A stretch of DNA of 13,098 nt from Gemmatimonadota bacterium (GTDB lineage Bacteria > Gemmatimonadota > Gemmatimonadetes > JACCXV01), in contig JACCXV010000206.1 of the NCBI GenBank assembly GCA_013696835.1, positions 1-13,098 on the forward strand, given 5' to 3'. The notes under the pieces were generated by a model. It worked only from the letters and a program-made list of their open reading frames with translations. It made no database searches and was not told the origin of the DNA. This document shows positions 5,766-13,098 of this stretch, piece after piece (within the stretch, counting starts at the first letter, position 1; every line of letters begins with the position of its first letter). Both the position numbers and the translations under genes were made by a program.

Positions 5766-7121
5766 CTAGACCCGGGCGTCGACGGGGCGGGCAGCGGGCT
5801 CCGAGCCGGCGAGCGTCCGCAGGGCGTGTCGCGCGGCACCCGCGAACACTTCGAGCTCGGCCGCCCCGTGCGCGCTCGAGGTGAACGCGGCCTCGAACTG
5901 CGAAGGGGGCAGGTAGACGCCCCCTTCCAGCATGGCTCGGAAGAAGAGCGCGTACCGCTCCGTGTCCGCACGCCGGGCGCTGGCGTAGTCGGTCACCGGT
6001 TCCGCCGTGAAGAAGGGGGTCAGCATCGTACCAGTCCGCTGCACCTGCAGCTGCACGCCGGCGGCCGTGGCTTCGTCTCGCAGAACCCTGGCGGCCCCCG
6101 ACGCCCACGCCTCGGCCATCTCCCACGCGTGCTCTTCGGCGGCGACGTCGAGGGTCGCGATGCCCGCGGCCATGGCGAGGGGATTGCCGGAGAGCGTTCC
6201 CGCCTGATAGACCGGCCCGCATGGCGCGACCCGCTCCATCACGTCGCTCCGGCCTCCGTAGGCGGCGCACGGAAGCCCTCCCCCCACGACCTTGCCCACG
6301 CAGGTGAGGTCCGGGGTCACGCCGTAGAGCGCCTGCGCCCCGCGGGGGTGGACACGCCAGCCCGTCATCACCTCGTCGAAGACGAGCAGGGTCCCGTGCG
6401 CGCGCGTCAACTCACGCAGCGACTCCAGGAAGCCGGCGGCGGGTGGAACGAGCCCCATGTTTCCCGCCACAGGCTCGACGATCACCGCGGCGAAGCTCCC
6501 CGGGGCACGCCCGAGCAGGTCGGCCACCGCGGCCGCGTCGTTGTAGGGCGCCACCAGCGTGTCGGCGGCGGTCCCCGCCGGCACGCCCGGGGAGTCAGGG
6601 AGGCCGAGGGTGGCCACGCCCGATCCCGCCTGGACGAGCAGCGCATCGGCGTGTCCGTGGTAGCAGCCCGCGAACTTGAGGATCCGGTCGCGGCTGGTGA
6701 AGCCGCGCGCCATGCGCAGCGCGCTCATCGTGGCTTCGGTGCCGGAGCTCACGAAGCGCAGCAGCTCCATGCTCGGAAAGGCGCTGCGGACGCGCTCGGC
6801 AAGCTGCAACTCGGCCTCGCAGGTGACGCCGAAGCTCGTGCCGCGAGCCGCCGCGGCGGCTACCGCCGCGACCACTCGCGGGTGGGCGTGCCCGAGGAGG
6901 AGCGGGCCCCACGACAGGACGAGGTCGACGTAGCGGTTGCCGTCCACGTCGTGGAGCCAGGCGCCTTCGCCGCGATCCGCGAACAGGGGCGAGCCGCCCA
7001 CGGCGCGGAAGGCGCGCACCGGGCTGTCCACCCCGCCCGGCAGGAGCCCCAGCGCGCGCTCGTGGAGGCGCGCCGAACGCGCGCGCGTCACGATGGGTGG
7101 AGGCGCCTTACCGAGCGGCAT
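5766..7121 (-). CDS. hemL: Glutamate-1-semialdehyde 2,1-aminomutase HemL
   Basis: PLP enzyme that turns glutamate-1-semialdehyde into 5-aminolevulinate, the last step of the C5 route to tetrapyrroles. 451 residues from ATG 7121. Conserved blocks: LLPGGVDSPVRAF (26-38), FVSSGTEATMSALRMARGFT (123-142), GCYHGHAD (152-159), FDEVMTGWR (248-256), the PLP lysine Lys277 in CVGKVVGGG, and VYQAGTLSGNPLAMAAG (304-320). The ATG start overlaps hemG by 14 nt. A GTG at 7091 gives 441 residues, matches the family N-terminus better and avoids the overlap; neither has a strong ribosome binding site. It is the last enzyme gene of the heme operon. hemA is not in the window. Confidence 0.95.
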   Translation of the reverse strand: MPLGKAPPPIVTRARSARLHERALGLLPGGVDSPVRAFRAVGGSPLFADRGEGAWLHDVDGNRYVDLVLSWGPLLLGHAHPRVVAAVAAAAARGTSFGVTCEAELQLAERVRSAFPSMELLRFVSSGTEATMSALRMARGFTSRDRILKFAGCYHGHADALLVQAGSGVATLGLPDSPGVPAGTAADTLVAPYNDAAAVADLLGRAPGSFAAVIVEPVAGNMGLVPPAAGFLESLRELTRAHGTLLVFDEVMTGWRVHPRGAQALYGVTPDLTCVGKVVGGGLPCAAYGGRSDVMERVAPCGPVYQAGTLSGNPLAMAAGIATLDVAAEEHAWEMAEAWASGAARVLRDEATAAGVQLQVQRTGTMLTPFFTAEPVTDYASARRADTERYALFFRAMLEGGVYLPPSQFEAAFTSSAHGAAELEVFAGAARHALRTLAGSEPAARPVDARV

Positions 7122-8670
7122 GGCCTGCGGGAGACGTTCCCCCGCCCGCGTGCTGAGTCCCCGCTGCGTGCGTTTCCACCGTCCCCAACTGCGTCGTCGC
7201 CACATGCTCCGCCGCCGCCTCCGCGGCGGCCTCACCGTCGCGCACGCAGTCCGGCACGCCCACCCCGCGGTAGGACGCGCCGGCGAGGAAGAGCCCGGGC
7301 ACCTCTCGCGCGCGGCGCTGGATGCGTTCCACATGCTCGACGTGGCCGACGGCGTAGCGCGGCAGTGCCCGCGTCCAGCGGTGGACGCGAACGAGCACGG
7401 GCGCGGCCCGGAAGCCGAGGATCGGGGAGAGGGCGCACAGCACGGCCTCGGCGCGGTTCCCGTCGAGGTCGTCATCGGGGTCCCCGTCCTGATCGAAGGC
7501 ATCGGGACGGGCCACGAAGGCGCGCAGCAGGACGTGACCCGGCGGCGCGCGACAGGGAAACTTGGAGGACGACCACGAGCAGGCGAGGAGGGGGCCGGGT
7601 TCCTCCTCCGGCACGACGAAGCCGTGCCCCCGCAGGGGATGGCGCACGTCGCCGGCGCGGAATCCGAGCGCCACGGTGAAGCTGGAGCCCGCGCGAATGC
7701 CGGCCAGGAGCGATGAGAGGGGTGGGTCCAGCTCCGAAAGCAGCGCGCCGGCGGCGCAGGCCGGGGTGGCGACCACGAGCGCGTCGAAGCGCGCCGTCTC
7801 GTCCCGCTCGACGGTCGCCGATTCGAGGCCGAGCTCGAAGCTTCCGGAGCGGGTCCGCCGCACGCGGCGCACCCCGCAGAGAGGTCGCACCGATCCCTCG
7901 GGCAGGCTCTCCAGCAGGCGGTCCGCAAGCGAGCCGAGGCCGTGACGGAGGGAGAGGAACGCGGGGGGCGGGGGGCGCTCCTTCGTCGAGCGTGTCCCGC
8001 GCTCCTCGCGCCGCAGGCCCCGGATCAGGCTCCCGTGGCGCGCCTCGATCTCCGGAAGTCGCGGAAAGGTGGCGGACAGGCTGAGCGTGGCCGGATCGCC
8101 GCCGTAGATCCCCCGGACGAGCGGCTCCACCAGCCGGCGCGAGGCCTCCGCTCCGAGACGGCGGCGGAAGAAGCCCGCGAGGGACTCGTCCCCGGCGGCC
8201 GGCCGGCGGGGGAGCAGCGGCTCCAGCAGCAGGCGCGCCTTGCCACGGGCCGACAGCAGACTGGTTTGCAGGAGCGGTGCCAGGCGGGTCGGCACCAGGG
8301 ACGTGAGACCCTCGGGCAGCTCATGCAGCCGGCCGCGGAACAGGATGAACGAGCCGCGGTTGGCGGCGTTGGTGGGGATCACCTCGTCCCCCAGCGCGAG
8401 CCGGTCGCAGAGCTCCCGTGCCCACGGCTTGCGCGCGAGCCAGGAGTCGGGCCCCGCCTCAAGGAGGAATCCGCCGACGTACTCCGTGCGGATCACGCCG
8501 CCGCAGGCGGGGCCCTTCTCGAACAGCGTGAACTGGATGCCCCGCTGCGCGAGCCGCCAAGCGGCCGCGAGGCCGGTGATGCCGCCGCCGATGACTGCCA
8601 CCCTCGGCGCAGGCTTCTCCCCATCTCCCGGTCGTGCACCCCCCCTCGGGGGGGGCCGCCCGTCCCCCAC
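7108..8670 (-). CDS. hemG: Protoporphyrinogen/coproporphyrinogen III oxidase, HemG/HemY (CgoX) type
   Basis: FAD-dependent oxidase that aromatises the porphyrinogen ring. Next to hemQ it may act on coproporphyrinogen III (CgoX role) rather than protoporphyrinogen. From GTG 8670 it has 520 residues. The dinucleotide-binding motif VAVIGGGITGLAAAWRLAQ lies at 24-42, followed by FEKGPACGGVIRT, EAGPDSWL (71-78), LVEPLVRGIYGGDP and SLRHGLGSLADRL. Near the C-terminus FLAGASYRGVGVPDCVRDG is the family's FAD-contacting end, followed by about 40 extra residues rich in Ala/Gly/Thr. The start is uncertain: GTG codons at 8703, 8694, 8670 and 8601 are all in frame. 8670 is preceded by AAGGCAGG; 8601 lies right at the FAD motif. 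Residues before about 20 look non-conserved. Confidence 0.9.
   Translation of the reverse strand: MGDGRPPPRGGARPGDGEKPAPRVAVIGGGITGLAAAWRLAQRGIQFTLFEKGPACGGVIRTEYVGGFLLEAGPDSWLARKPWARELCDRLALGDEVIPTNAANRGSFILFRGRLHELPEGLTSLVPTRLAPLLQTSLLSARGKARLLLEPLLPRRPAAGDESLAGFFRRRLGAEASRRLVEPLVRGIYGGDPATLSLSATFPRLPEIEARHGSLIRGLRREERGTRSTKERPPPPAFLSLRHGLGSLADRLLESLPEGSVRPLCGVRRVRRTRSGSFELGLESATVERDETARFDALVVATPACAAGALLSELDPPLSSLLAGIRAGSSFTVALGFRAGDVRHPLRGHGFVVPEEEPGPLLACSWSSSKFPCRAPPGHVLLRAFVARPDAFDQDGDPDDDLDGNRAEAVLCALSPILGFRAAPVLVRVHRWTRALPRYAVGHVEHVERIQRRAREVPGLFLAGASYRGVGVPDCVRDGEAAAEAAAEHVATTQLGTVETHAAGTQHAGGGTSPAGHAAR
8639..8655. repeat. C7-TC-G8 homopolymer inverted repeat
   Basis: Seven C, then TC, then eight G (plus strand) form an almost perfect GC hairpin inside the putative N-terminus of hemG, where it encodes a Pro/Gly-rich stretch. 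It is prone to slippage and sequencing error. It may mark a non-translated leader if hemG really starts at GTG 8601. Confidence 0.6.
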
Positions 8671-8713
8671 CGCGCCTGCCTTCCCGCAGGTCACGCCGCT
8701 CACCGCCGGGTGC

Positions 8714-9769
8714 TCAACGAGCACGTGCCATGTCCGCGTGCGGCAGGCCGACGGCATGCACCGCGTCCACGACAGCGCGCACGTTCTCGGGGGGCGTCTC
8801 CGGGAGGATGCCGTGGCCGAGGTTGAAGACGTGCCCGCGGCGTCCGCCAGCCTGCTCGAGCACCGCGTGCGCGCGCGCTTCGGCCTCCTCCACGGGTCCC
8901 AGCAGTGCGACCGGGTCGAGGTTGCCCTGGAGCCGGGCATCGGGTCCGAGACGGGTCCACGCGTCGTCGAGCCGAACGCGCCAGTCGATCCCGAGAACGT
9001 CGGCGCCGGCCGAGTGCATGAGCTCGAGGAACCCCGCGGTGTTCGTGCCGAAGTGCAGCACCGGCGCGCCGCTTGCGCGCGCTTCCTCGATGGCGAGCCG
9101 GCTGTAGGGCAGGACGTGGCGCTCGTAGTCCGTCGGGCTGAGCGCGCCCACCCACGAGTCGAACATCTGCACGGCCGAGGCGCCGGCCTCGACCTGGGCC
9201 CTCAGGTACGCGCCGGTCACGGCTGCGAGCCGCGCCATCAGGTCGTGCCAGGCCGCCGGGTGCCGCAGGAGAAACGTCTTGGTGCGCGCGTGGTGGCGGG
9301 AGGGGCCTCCCTCGACTAGGTAGCTGGCGAGCGTGAACGGCGCTCCCGCGAACCCGATCAGCGGCAGGCCCTCGAGCCTTGCGGCGACGCGCTCCACGGT
9401 GCGCAGGACGTGGGCCAGGTCGCGTCGCGGGTCCACCTCGAGCAGGCGCGGCACGTCCGCGGGGGACCGCACCGGATTGTGGATCAGCGGGCCCTCGCCG
9501 GCCGCGAACTCGAGGCGCGCGCCCATCGGAACGAGTGGGAGCAGGATGTCGGCGAACACGATCGCCGCGTCCAGCTCGAAGAGCCGGAGCGGCTGGAGGG
9601 TCACCTCGGTGGCGAGCTCGGGATCCCCGCAGATGTCGAGCAGGCTGTGGCGGGCCCGGATCGCGCGGTACTCGGGCAGGTAGCGGCCGGCCTGACGCAT
9701 GAGCCACACGGGGGTGCGATCGACCGCCTCTCCCCGGCAGGCGGCGAGGAAGCGCTCACCGCGCCGCAA
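8714..9769 (-). CDS. hemE: Uroporphyrinogen decarboxylase HemE (TTG start)
   Basis: Converts uroporphyrinogen III to coproporphyrinogen III by four decarboxylations, in the cytoplasm. From TTG 9769 it has 351 residues (E. coli 354). Both family signatures are present: PVWLMRQAGRYLPEYR (20-35) and IGFAGAPFTLASYLVEGG (138-155). The likely catalytic Asp lies in VFADILLPL (71-79). Later blocks QMFDSWVGALSP and HFGTNTAG, and the end NLGHGILPETPPENV, are also typical. No ATG or GTG is available in frame near the conserved N-terminus. TTG 9769 has GAGG 9 nt upstream and gives the expected leading residues RRGERFLAACRG. The start lies 14 nt inside the hemQ-Rieske gene. Confidence 0.95.
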   Translation of the reverse strand: MRRGERFLAACRGEAVDRTPVWLMRQAGRYLPEYRAIRARHSLLDICGDPELATEVTLQPLRLFELDAAIVFADILLPLVPMGARLEFAAGEGPLIHNPVRSPADVPRLLEVDPRRDLAHVLRTVERVAARLEGLPLIGFAGAPFTLASYLVEGGPSRHHARTKTFLLRHPAAWHDLMARLAAVTGAYLRAQVEAGASAVQMFDSWVGALSPTDYERHVLPYSRLAIEEARASGAPVLHFGTNTAGFLELMHSAGADVLGIDWRVRLDDAWTRLGPDARLQGNLDPVALLGPVEEAEARAHAVLEQAGGRRGHVFNLGHGILPETPPENVRAVVDAVHAVGLPHADMARAR

Positions 9770-10961
9770 GCCCGGCCGCCTCGGCCGCCGTCGCGACCCG
9801 CCGTGGGCCGATGAAGATGCCCTCGCCGCGCACCTCCACCGGGAACACTGCGACCGGCGTGGTCGCGGGAGGATCGAGCGGAACGCCGGTCCGGAGATCG
9901 AACCGCGCGTCGTGCCATGGGCAGGTGACGGCGCCATCGGCGACCTCGCCTTCGCTGAGAGGCCCGCGCGCGTGGCTGCAGCGGTCGGCGATCGCGTAGA
10001 GCGCTCCGTCCACGTGGAACAGCGCCACCGCCTCGGCGCCGACGTAGATCAGCTTGCGCGCGCCCGGTGGCACCTCCGCCATGCGCGCCACCTCGATCCA
10101 GCCGTCCTCCGACGCCGTCTCCGTGTCCCGCGCGGCCTGGCCGACACCCCCCAGGGCGTCGAGCGTCTCCCGCAGGTTGCATTGCACGCACGTGAACGTG
10201 GGCGTGTCCTTCAGCGTATAGGCCGATGCGGGGCTCTCGCGCAGCTCCAGCACCAGGTCCAGGAACTCCGCGGGGTCGTCCCCCTGGAACGCGACCACGA
10301 ACTCCTGATCATCGAGCCCGTAGGAGTACGTGGTGTTCAGGCGGATCGAGGGGTACTTCCGTCCGACCCGGATGTGGTCGTCCATCATCGCCTGCCGCTC
10401 CGGCTTCGGGAGGGCATACCAGGCGCGTGTCTTTAGGAACGGATAGATGAACAGGTAGTTGCCCGCGCCGGGGTCGATCAGGGTCCGGTCCCCGAGCTCG
10501 TCGCCGATGTCGTAGATCGAGCGCCGCGTCATCGAGAGGTAGCTGTAGGGGAGCGTGAGATACGGTCCCAGCGGGGTGGACAGCACGGCGGTGGCGAACT
10601 CCTGCAGCGTCTCTAGCCGTTGCGCGACCTGCCAGAGCAGGAAATCGCAGTCGCCGCGCGTGCCGACGAGGCTGTAGGAGCGCAGCAGCATCCGTCCCGA
10701 GAACCCGCGCACGGTGTTCAGGAACGCCGTCTTGGCTCGCTCGCGGTCCTCCGCGGGAGTGCCGCGCCACCAGGGCTGGATGCGGTAGAACGCGAAGCGC
10801 ACGAGCTGCCGCCGCTCCGGCGGACAGCTGCCGCCAACACCGGCATCCTGGCCGCGCGCCGCGCTCGCGGCCGCCTGGCCCTGCTCCCCCCTTGCGGCCG
10901 CCTCCCGGTCGGTGGAACCGGGTCCGCCGTTGCCGGCCCTCAGGCGCTCGTCGTCAACCAT
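9756..10961 (-). CDS. hemQ: Coproheme decarboxylase HemQ (chlorite-dismutase family) fused to a C-terminal Rieske [2Fe-2S] domain
   Basis: 401 residues from ATG 10961, with GGGAGG 7 nt upstream. Residues 1-50 are a low-complexity Ala/Gly/Arg tail. Residues 51-260 are a HemQ/ChdC domain: LVRFAFYRIQPWW, LRSYSLVGTRGDCDFLLW, and the Tyr173 region IYPFLKTR, with the catalytic Tyr and nearby Lys177 of coproheme decarboxylases. It also has MMDDHIRVGRKY with proximal His196, and YSYGLDDQEFVVAFQGD and ESPASAYTLKDTPTFTC. Residues about 286-390 are a Rieske ferredoxin domain with Cys328-x-His330 and Cys347-x-x-His350 (RCSHARGPL, TCPWHDARFDL). HemQ makes heme b from coproheme using peroxide; the Rieske part could carry electrons to or from it, which is inference. 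It overlaps hemB by 22 nt and hemE by 14 nt. Confidence 0.92.
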   Translation of the reverse strand: MVDDERLRAGNGGPGSTDREAAARGEQGQAAASAARGQDAGVGGSCPPERRQLVRFAFYRIQPWWRGTPAEDRERAKTAFLNTVRGFSGRMLLRSYSLVGTRGDCDFLLWQVAQRLETLQEFATAVLSTPLGPYLTLPYSYLSMTRRSIYDIGDELGDRTLIDPGAGNYLFIYPFLKTRAWYALPKPERQAMMDDHIRVGRKYPSIRLNTTYSYGLDDQEFVVAFQGDDPAEFLDLVLELRESPASAYTLKDTPTFTCVQCNLRETLDALGGVGQAARDTETASEDGWIEVARMAEVPPGARKLIYVGAEAVALFHVDGALYAIADRCSHARGPLSEGEVADGAVTCPWHDARFDLRTGVPLDPPATTPVAVFPVEVRGEGIFIGPRRVATAAEAAGLAAR

Positions 10962-11956
10962 CCCGCCGCCTCCCGTGCGTGATAGGTCAGGATGAAGTCC
11001 GCGCCCGCGCGGCGGATCGCGCCGAGCGTCTCCAGCACCGTCGCCCGCTCGTCGATCCACCCGCGCTCCGCGGCGGCCTTCACCATCGCGTACTCTCCGC
11101 TCACGCTGTAGGCCGCGAGCGGCGCGTCGCAGCGCTCGCGAACGGCGCGGAGCACGTCCAGGCAGGCGAGCGCGGGCTTGACCATGAGTGCGTCGGCGCC
11201 CTCGGCGAGGTCCTGCTCGGCTTCCCTCAGCGCCTCGCGCGCGTTGGCCGGGTCCATCTGGTGCGCGCGGCGGTCGCCGCGCACGGGCGCCGATCCGGCA
11301 GCCTCCCGGAAGGGTCCGTAGAAGGCCGACGCGTACTTCACGGCGTAGGAAAGGATCGCCACGTCGCCGAAGCCCGCCTCGTCGAGGGCCTCCCGGATGG
11401 CCGCGACCTGGCCGTCGGCCATCGCGGAGGGCGCGACCACGTCGGCACCCGCCTCCGCCAGCGAGACGGCGGTGTGCGCCAGCGCCTCGAGCGTCTCTTC
11501 GCGCGCGGACGCGCCGTCGCGCAGGATCCGGCAGTGGCCGTGATCGGTGTATTCGCAGAGACAGACGTCCGCGATCAGCGCGACCTCGGGCACCGCGTCA
11601 CGAATGTTCCGAAGGGCGTTCTGGACGACACCGTCCTCCGACCACGCGCCGGTGGCGTGGGCGTCCTTGCGGGCCGGGATCCCGAAGAGGATCAGCGCCG
11701 GCACGCCCGCAGCGGCGATGGCCTCCGCCGCCGCCGCCCAGCCGGTCGCACCCAACCGGTCGATGCCTGGCATCGCGGCTATCGGTGAGCGGGCAGCGGA
11801 CTGCTCGGCCACGAACATCGGCTGGACCAGGTCGCCCCCGCGCACCGAGGTCTCCCTCGCCAGGGAGCGCAGAGCCGGCGTGCGTCGAAAGCGGTCGAGG
11901 CGCTCCCCCGCCGGGGCGGCCGCGCGCGCCCCGAGGGGTCCGGGCTGGGTGGTCAT
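10940..11956 (-). CDS. hemB: Porphobilinogen synthase (5-aminolevulinate dehydratase) HemB
   Basis: Condenses two 5-aminolevulinate into porphobilinogen. 338 residues. The metal-site motif DVCLCEYTDHGHC (130-142) keeps Cys132, Cys134 and Cys142, so this is a zinc-type enzyme rather than the Asp-rich Mg-type. The two active-site lysines are Lys207 (SYAVKYASAFYGPFREA) and the Schiff-base Lys260 (ALMVKPALACLD). YSVSGEYAMVKAAAERGW and DFILTYHA near the C-terminus are also standard. The ATG overlaps the hemD stop (ATGA), giving translational coupling. The first 25 residues are not conserved. Confidence 0.96.
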   Translation of the reverse strand: MTTQPGPLGARAAAPAGERLDRFRRTPALRSLARETSVRGGDLVQPMFVAEQSAARSPIAAMPGIDRLGATGWAAAAEAIAAAGVPALILFGIPARKDAHATGAWSEDGVVQNALRNIRDAVPEVALIADVCLCEYTDHGHCRILRDGASAREETLEALAHTAVSLAEAGADVVAPSAMADGQVAAIREALDEAGFGDVAILSYAVKYASAFYGPFREAAGSAPVRGDRRAHQMDPANAREALREAEQDLAEGADALMVKPALACLDVLRAVRERCDAPLAAYSVSGEYAMVKAAAERGWIDERATVLETLGAIRRAGADFILTYHAREAAGWLTTSA

Positions 11957-12756
11957 CCGCCGCCGCCTTCGGTGGCTCTGTCGGAGAAGTGCCGCGCCAC
12001 AGCCTCCACCAGTCCGTTCAGCGTATAGCTCTCTGCGACAGCATCCACCCGCAGCCCCGCCTGCCCGGCGGCACGGGCCGTGACGGGCCCGATGCAGATC
12101 ACGGCCGCCCGCGCCGGCACCGCGCCCGCAGAGCGCAGGAACCCGCGCACGGTCGAGGGGCTGGTGAACGTCACGGCATCCACGTCGCCGGGCGCCTCTC
12201 GGAACCGCGCCTCGACGGTGCGGTACGCGGCGACGTCGTGAACCACCGCTCCTCGTGCCGCCAGGAGCTCGCGCAGGGCCGCGCGCGCGATGTCGGCGCG
12301 CAGCAACAGCACGCGCGCACCCGGCGCGCACGGAAGGCCGCGCGCGAGCGCTTCCGCTACGTACTCGGCAGGGACGTAGTCTGGCCGCGCGCCGCGCCGC
12401 TCGAGCGCGGCCGCCGTTCCGGGTCCGATGGCGGCGATGCGCGGCTGCCCGGGGCGGCGGCCATCCTCCCCGTCTTCCAAAAGGTCGAGTGCCTGCGGGC
12501 CGAGCGCGTCGAGCCGTCGCCAGACGTGGCGCACCCCGTTCACGCTCGTGAACACCACCCAATCATACGTGGCGAGCGCGTCGAGTGCCCTGTCCAGGAG
12601 TGCGGGATCCTCGTGCGGCCGGACCTCGATGGCGGCGCGGAGAACTGGCTCCCCTCCCAGCGCCCGCACGGCAGCGGCGAGCTCCTCCGCCTGGGCGGAG
12701 GCCCGCGTCACGAGGATGCGCCGGCCTTCCAGGGGGCGTGCGGGACGTCCCGTCAT
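11953..12756 (-). CDS. hemD: Uroporphyrinogen-III synthase HemD
   Basis: Cyclises hydroxymethylbilane with inversion of ring D to uroporphyrinogen III. 267 residues from ATG 12756. The family has low sequence identity, but the two-domain pattern is clear: LEGRRILVTRASAQAEELA at the start, YDWVVFTSVNGVRHVW, IAAIGPGTAAALERRG, VLLLRADIARAALRELLAARG, VDAVTFTSPSTVRGFL and VICIGPVTARAAGQAGLRVD. Position between hemC and hemB agrees. The start overlaps the hemC stop and its stop overlaps the hemB start, both as ATGA. It continues open upstream to 12954, but that extension lies inside hemC and is not HemD-like. Confidence 0.93.
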   Translation of the reverse strand: MTGRPARPLEGRRILVTRASAQAEELAAAVRALGGEPVLRAAIEVRPHEDPALLDRALDALATYDWVVFTSVNGVRHVWRRLDALGPQALDLLEDGEDGRRPGQPRIAAIGPGTAAALERRGARPDYVPAEYVAEALARGLPCAPGARVLLLRADIARAALRELLAARGAVVHDVAAYRTVEARFREAPGDVDAVTFTSPSTVRGFLRSAGAVPARAAVICIGPVTARAAGQAGLRVDAVAESYTLNGLVEAVARHFSDRATEGGGG

Positions 12757-13098
12757 CCCGTCGCTTCCCCTCCACCTCCGCGCGCAGCGTTTCCCACCTC
12801 GCGCGCGAGCCGGGATCCCAGCTCCTCGGGCCGCGCGGGGTCGCCCGTTCCGGACACCCGCCGGAGGTTGGTCCCGTCCTCGGCGGCGGCCAGCGCGCGC
12901 ATCTCGAGCCTCCGTGCGTGCACTTCCGCCAGCGCGGCGACTGGTGCCGAGCACCCGGCCCCGAGGTCTGCCAGGAACGCGCGTTCGGCTGTCACGGCCG
13001 ACCAGGTGTCGATGTCGTGCAGGGGCTCCAGAAGCGTCGCGGCGCTCCCGTCGCTGGCGCGCCGCTGAACCGCGATCGCGCCCTGGCCGGGTGCCGGC
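12753..13098 (-). CDS. hemC: Hydroxymethylbilane synthase HemC, C-terminal part (5' end outside window)
   Basis: Polymerises four porphobilinogen to hydroxymethylbilane. The frame is open to the right edge. 114 residues are visible: PAPGQGAIAVQRR at the edge, ERAFLADLGAGCSAPVAALAE containing the cysteine that carries the dipyrromethane cofactor (Cys49 of the visible part), and a variable Gly/Arg-rich C-terminus. The first part of the enzyme and the operon promoter lie outside the window. The stop overlaps the hemD ATG. Confidence 0.94.
   Translation of the reverse strand, partial: PAPGQGAIAVQRRASDGSAATLLEPLHDIDTWSAVTAERAFLADLGAGCSAPVAALAEVHARRLEMRALAAAEDGTNLRRVSGTGDPARPEELGSRLAREVGNAARGGGGEATG

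Noticed and set aside
5734..6270. N-terminal extension of the RHH-TOBE frame upstream to 6270
   Set aside because: It would overlap the hemL C-terminus by about 500 bp and the extra residues are Arg/Gly-rich and unlike a protein domain. ATG 5733 begins the recognisable RHH pattern.
5628..7679. 683-codon open frame on the plus strand opposite hemL and hemG
   Set aside because: It lies antisense to two clearly recognised enzymes, is extremely rich in Arg/Gly/Pro/His and has no recognisable motif. Such shadow frames are expected at this GC content.
11188..13068. 626-codon open frame on the plus strand opposite hemB, hemD and hemC
   Set aside because: Antisense to well-conserved heme genes, with an Arg/Pro-rich composition and no family match.
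1..13098. tRNA, rRNA, CRISPR arrays, insertion sequences or phage genes
   Set aside because: I saw no cloverleaf, repeat-spacer pattern, transposase motif or terminal inverted repeats. The window is tightly packed with metabolic and transport genes.

Overview
The window is GC-rich (roughly 70 %) DNA from a diderm bacterium. A TonB-dependent receptor, an O/P-type outer-membrane porin and a lipoprotein show that an outer membrane is present. The heme genes include HemL (C5 pathway) and a HemQ-type coproheme decarboxylase, which suits HemQ-bearing diderms such as Gemmatimonadota, Acidobacteriota or related phyla. I cannot fix the taxon from this sequence. All genes except the first lie on the minus strand, and many of them overlap by a few bases.

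Reading the minus strand from the right edge: (1) A compact heme operon hemC (3' part only) - hemD - hemB - hemQ fused to a Rieske domain - hemE - hemG/hemY - hemL (13098 to 5766). It covers most steps from glutamate-1-semialdehyde to heme. hemA and the ferrochelatase gene hemH are not in the window. (2) A small regulator (5733-5182) with an N-terminal ribbon-helix-helix (RHH) DNA-binding region and a C-terminal pair of TOBE/Mop-like oxyanion-binding domains. (3) A 148-nt leader (5181-5035) that folds on paper into a closed three-way junction. It ends in an intrinsic terminator whose U-tract directly abuts the Shine-Dalgarno of the next gene. A perfect 10-bp tandem repeat covers the start codon of that gene. 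(4) A molybdate/tungstate uptake group: tupA-like lipoprotein, an O/P-family porin broken by two single-base frameshifts, modA, and modB with an apparent CTG start. No ABC ATPase (ModC/TupC) is present. (5) A convergent plus-strand gene at the left edge, the 3' part of a TonB-dependent receptor, separated from modB by about 90 bp holding three hairpins.

The most interesting unit is 5733-1474: a non-standard oxyanion sensor (RHH plus di-TOBE), a structured leader with a terminator, a tandem-repeat candidate operator, and an uptake set with two different binding proteins, one permease and a porin, all directly behind a heme operon. A working model is that cellular Mo/W status controls uptake at two levels: oxyanion sensing by the RHH-TOBE protein, and a leader RNA that may sense molybdenum or tungsten cofactor. 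The HemQ-Rieske fusion is the second notable item.
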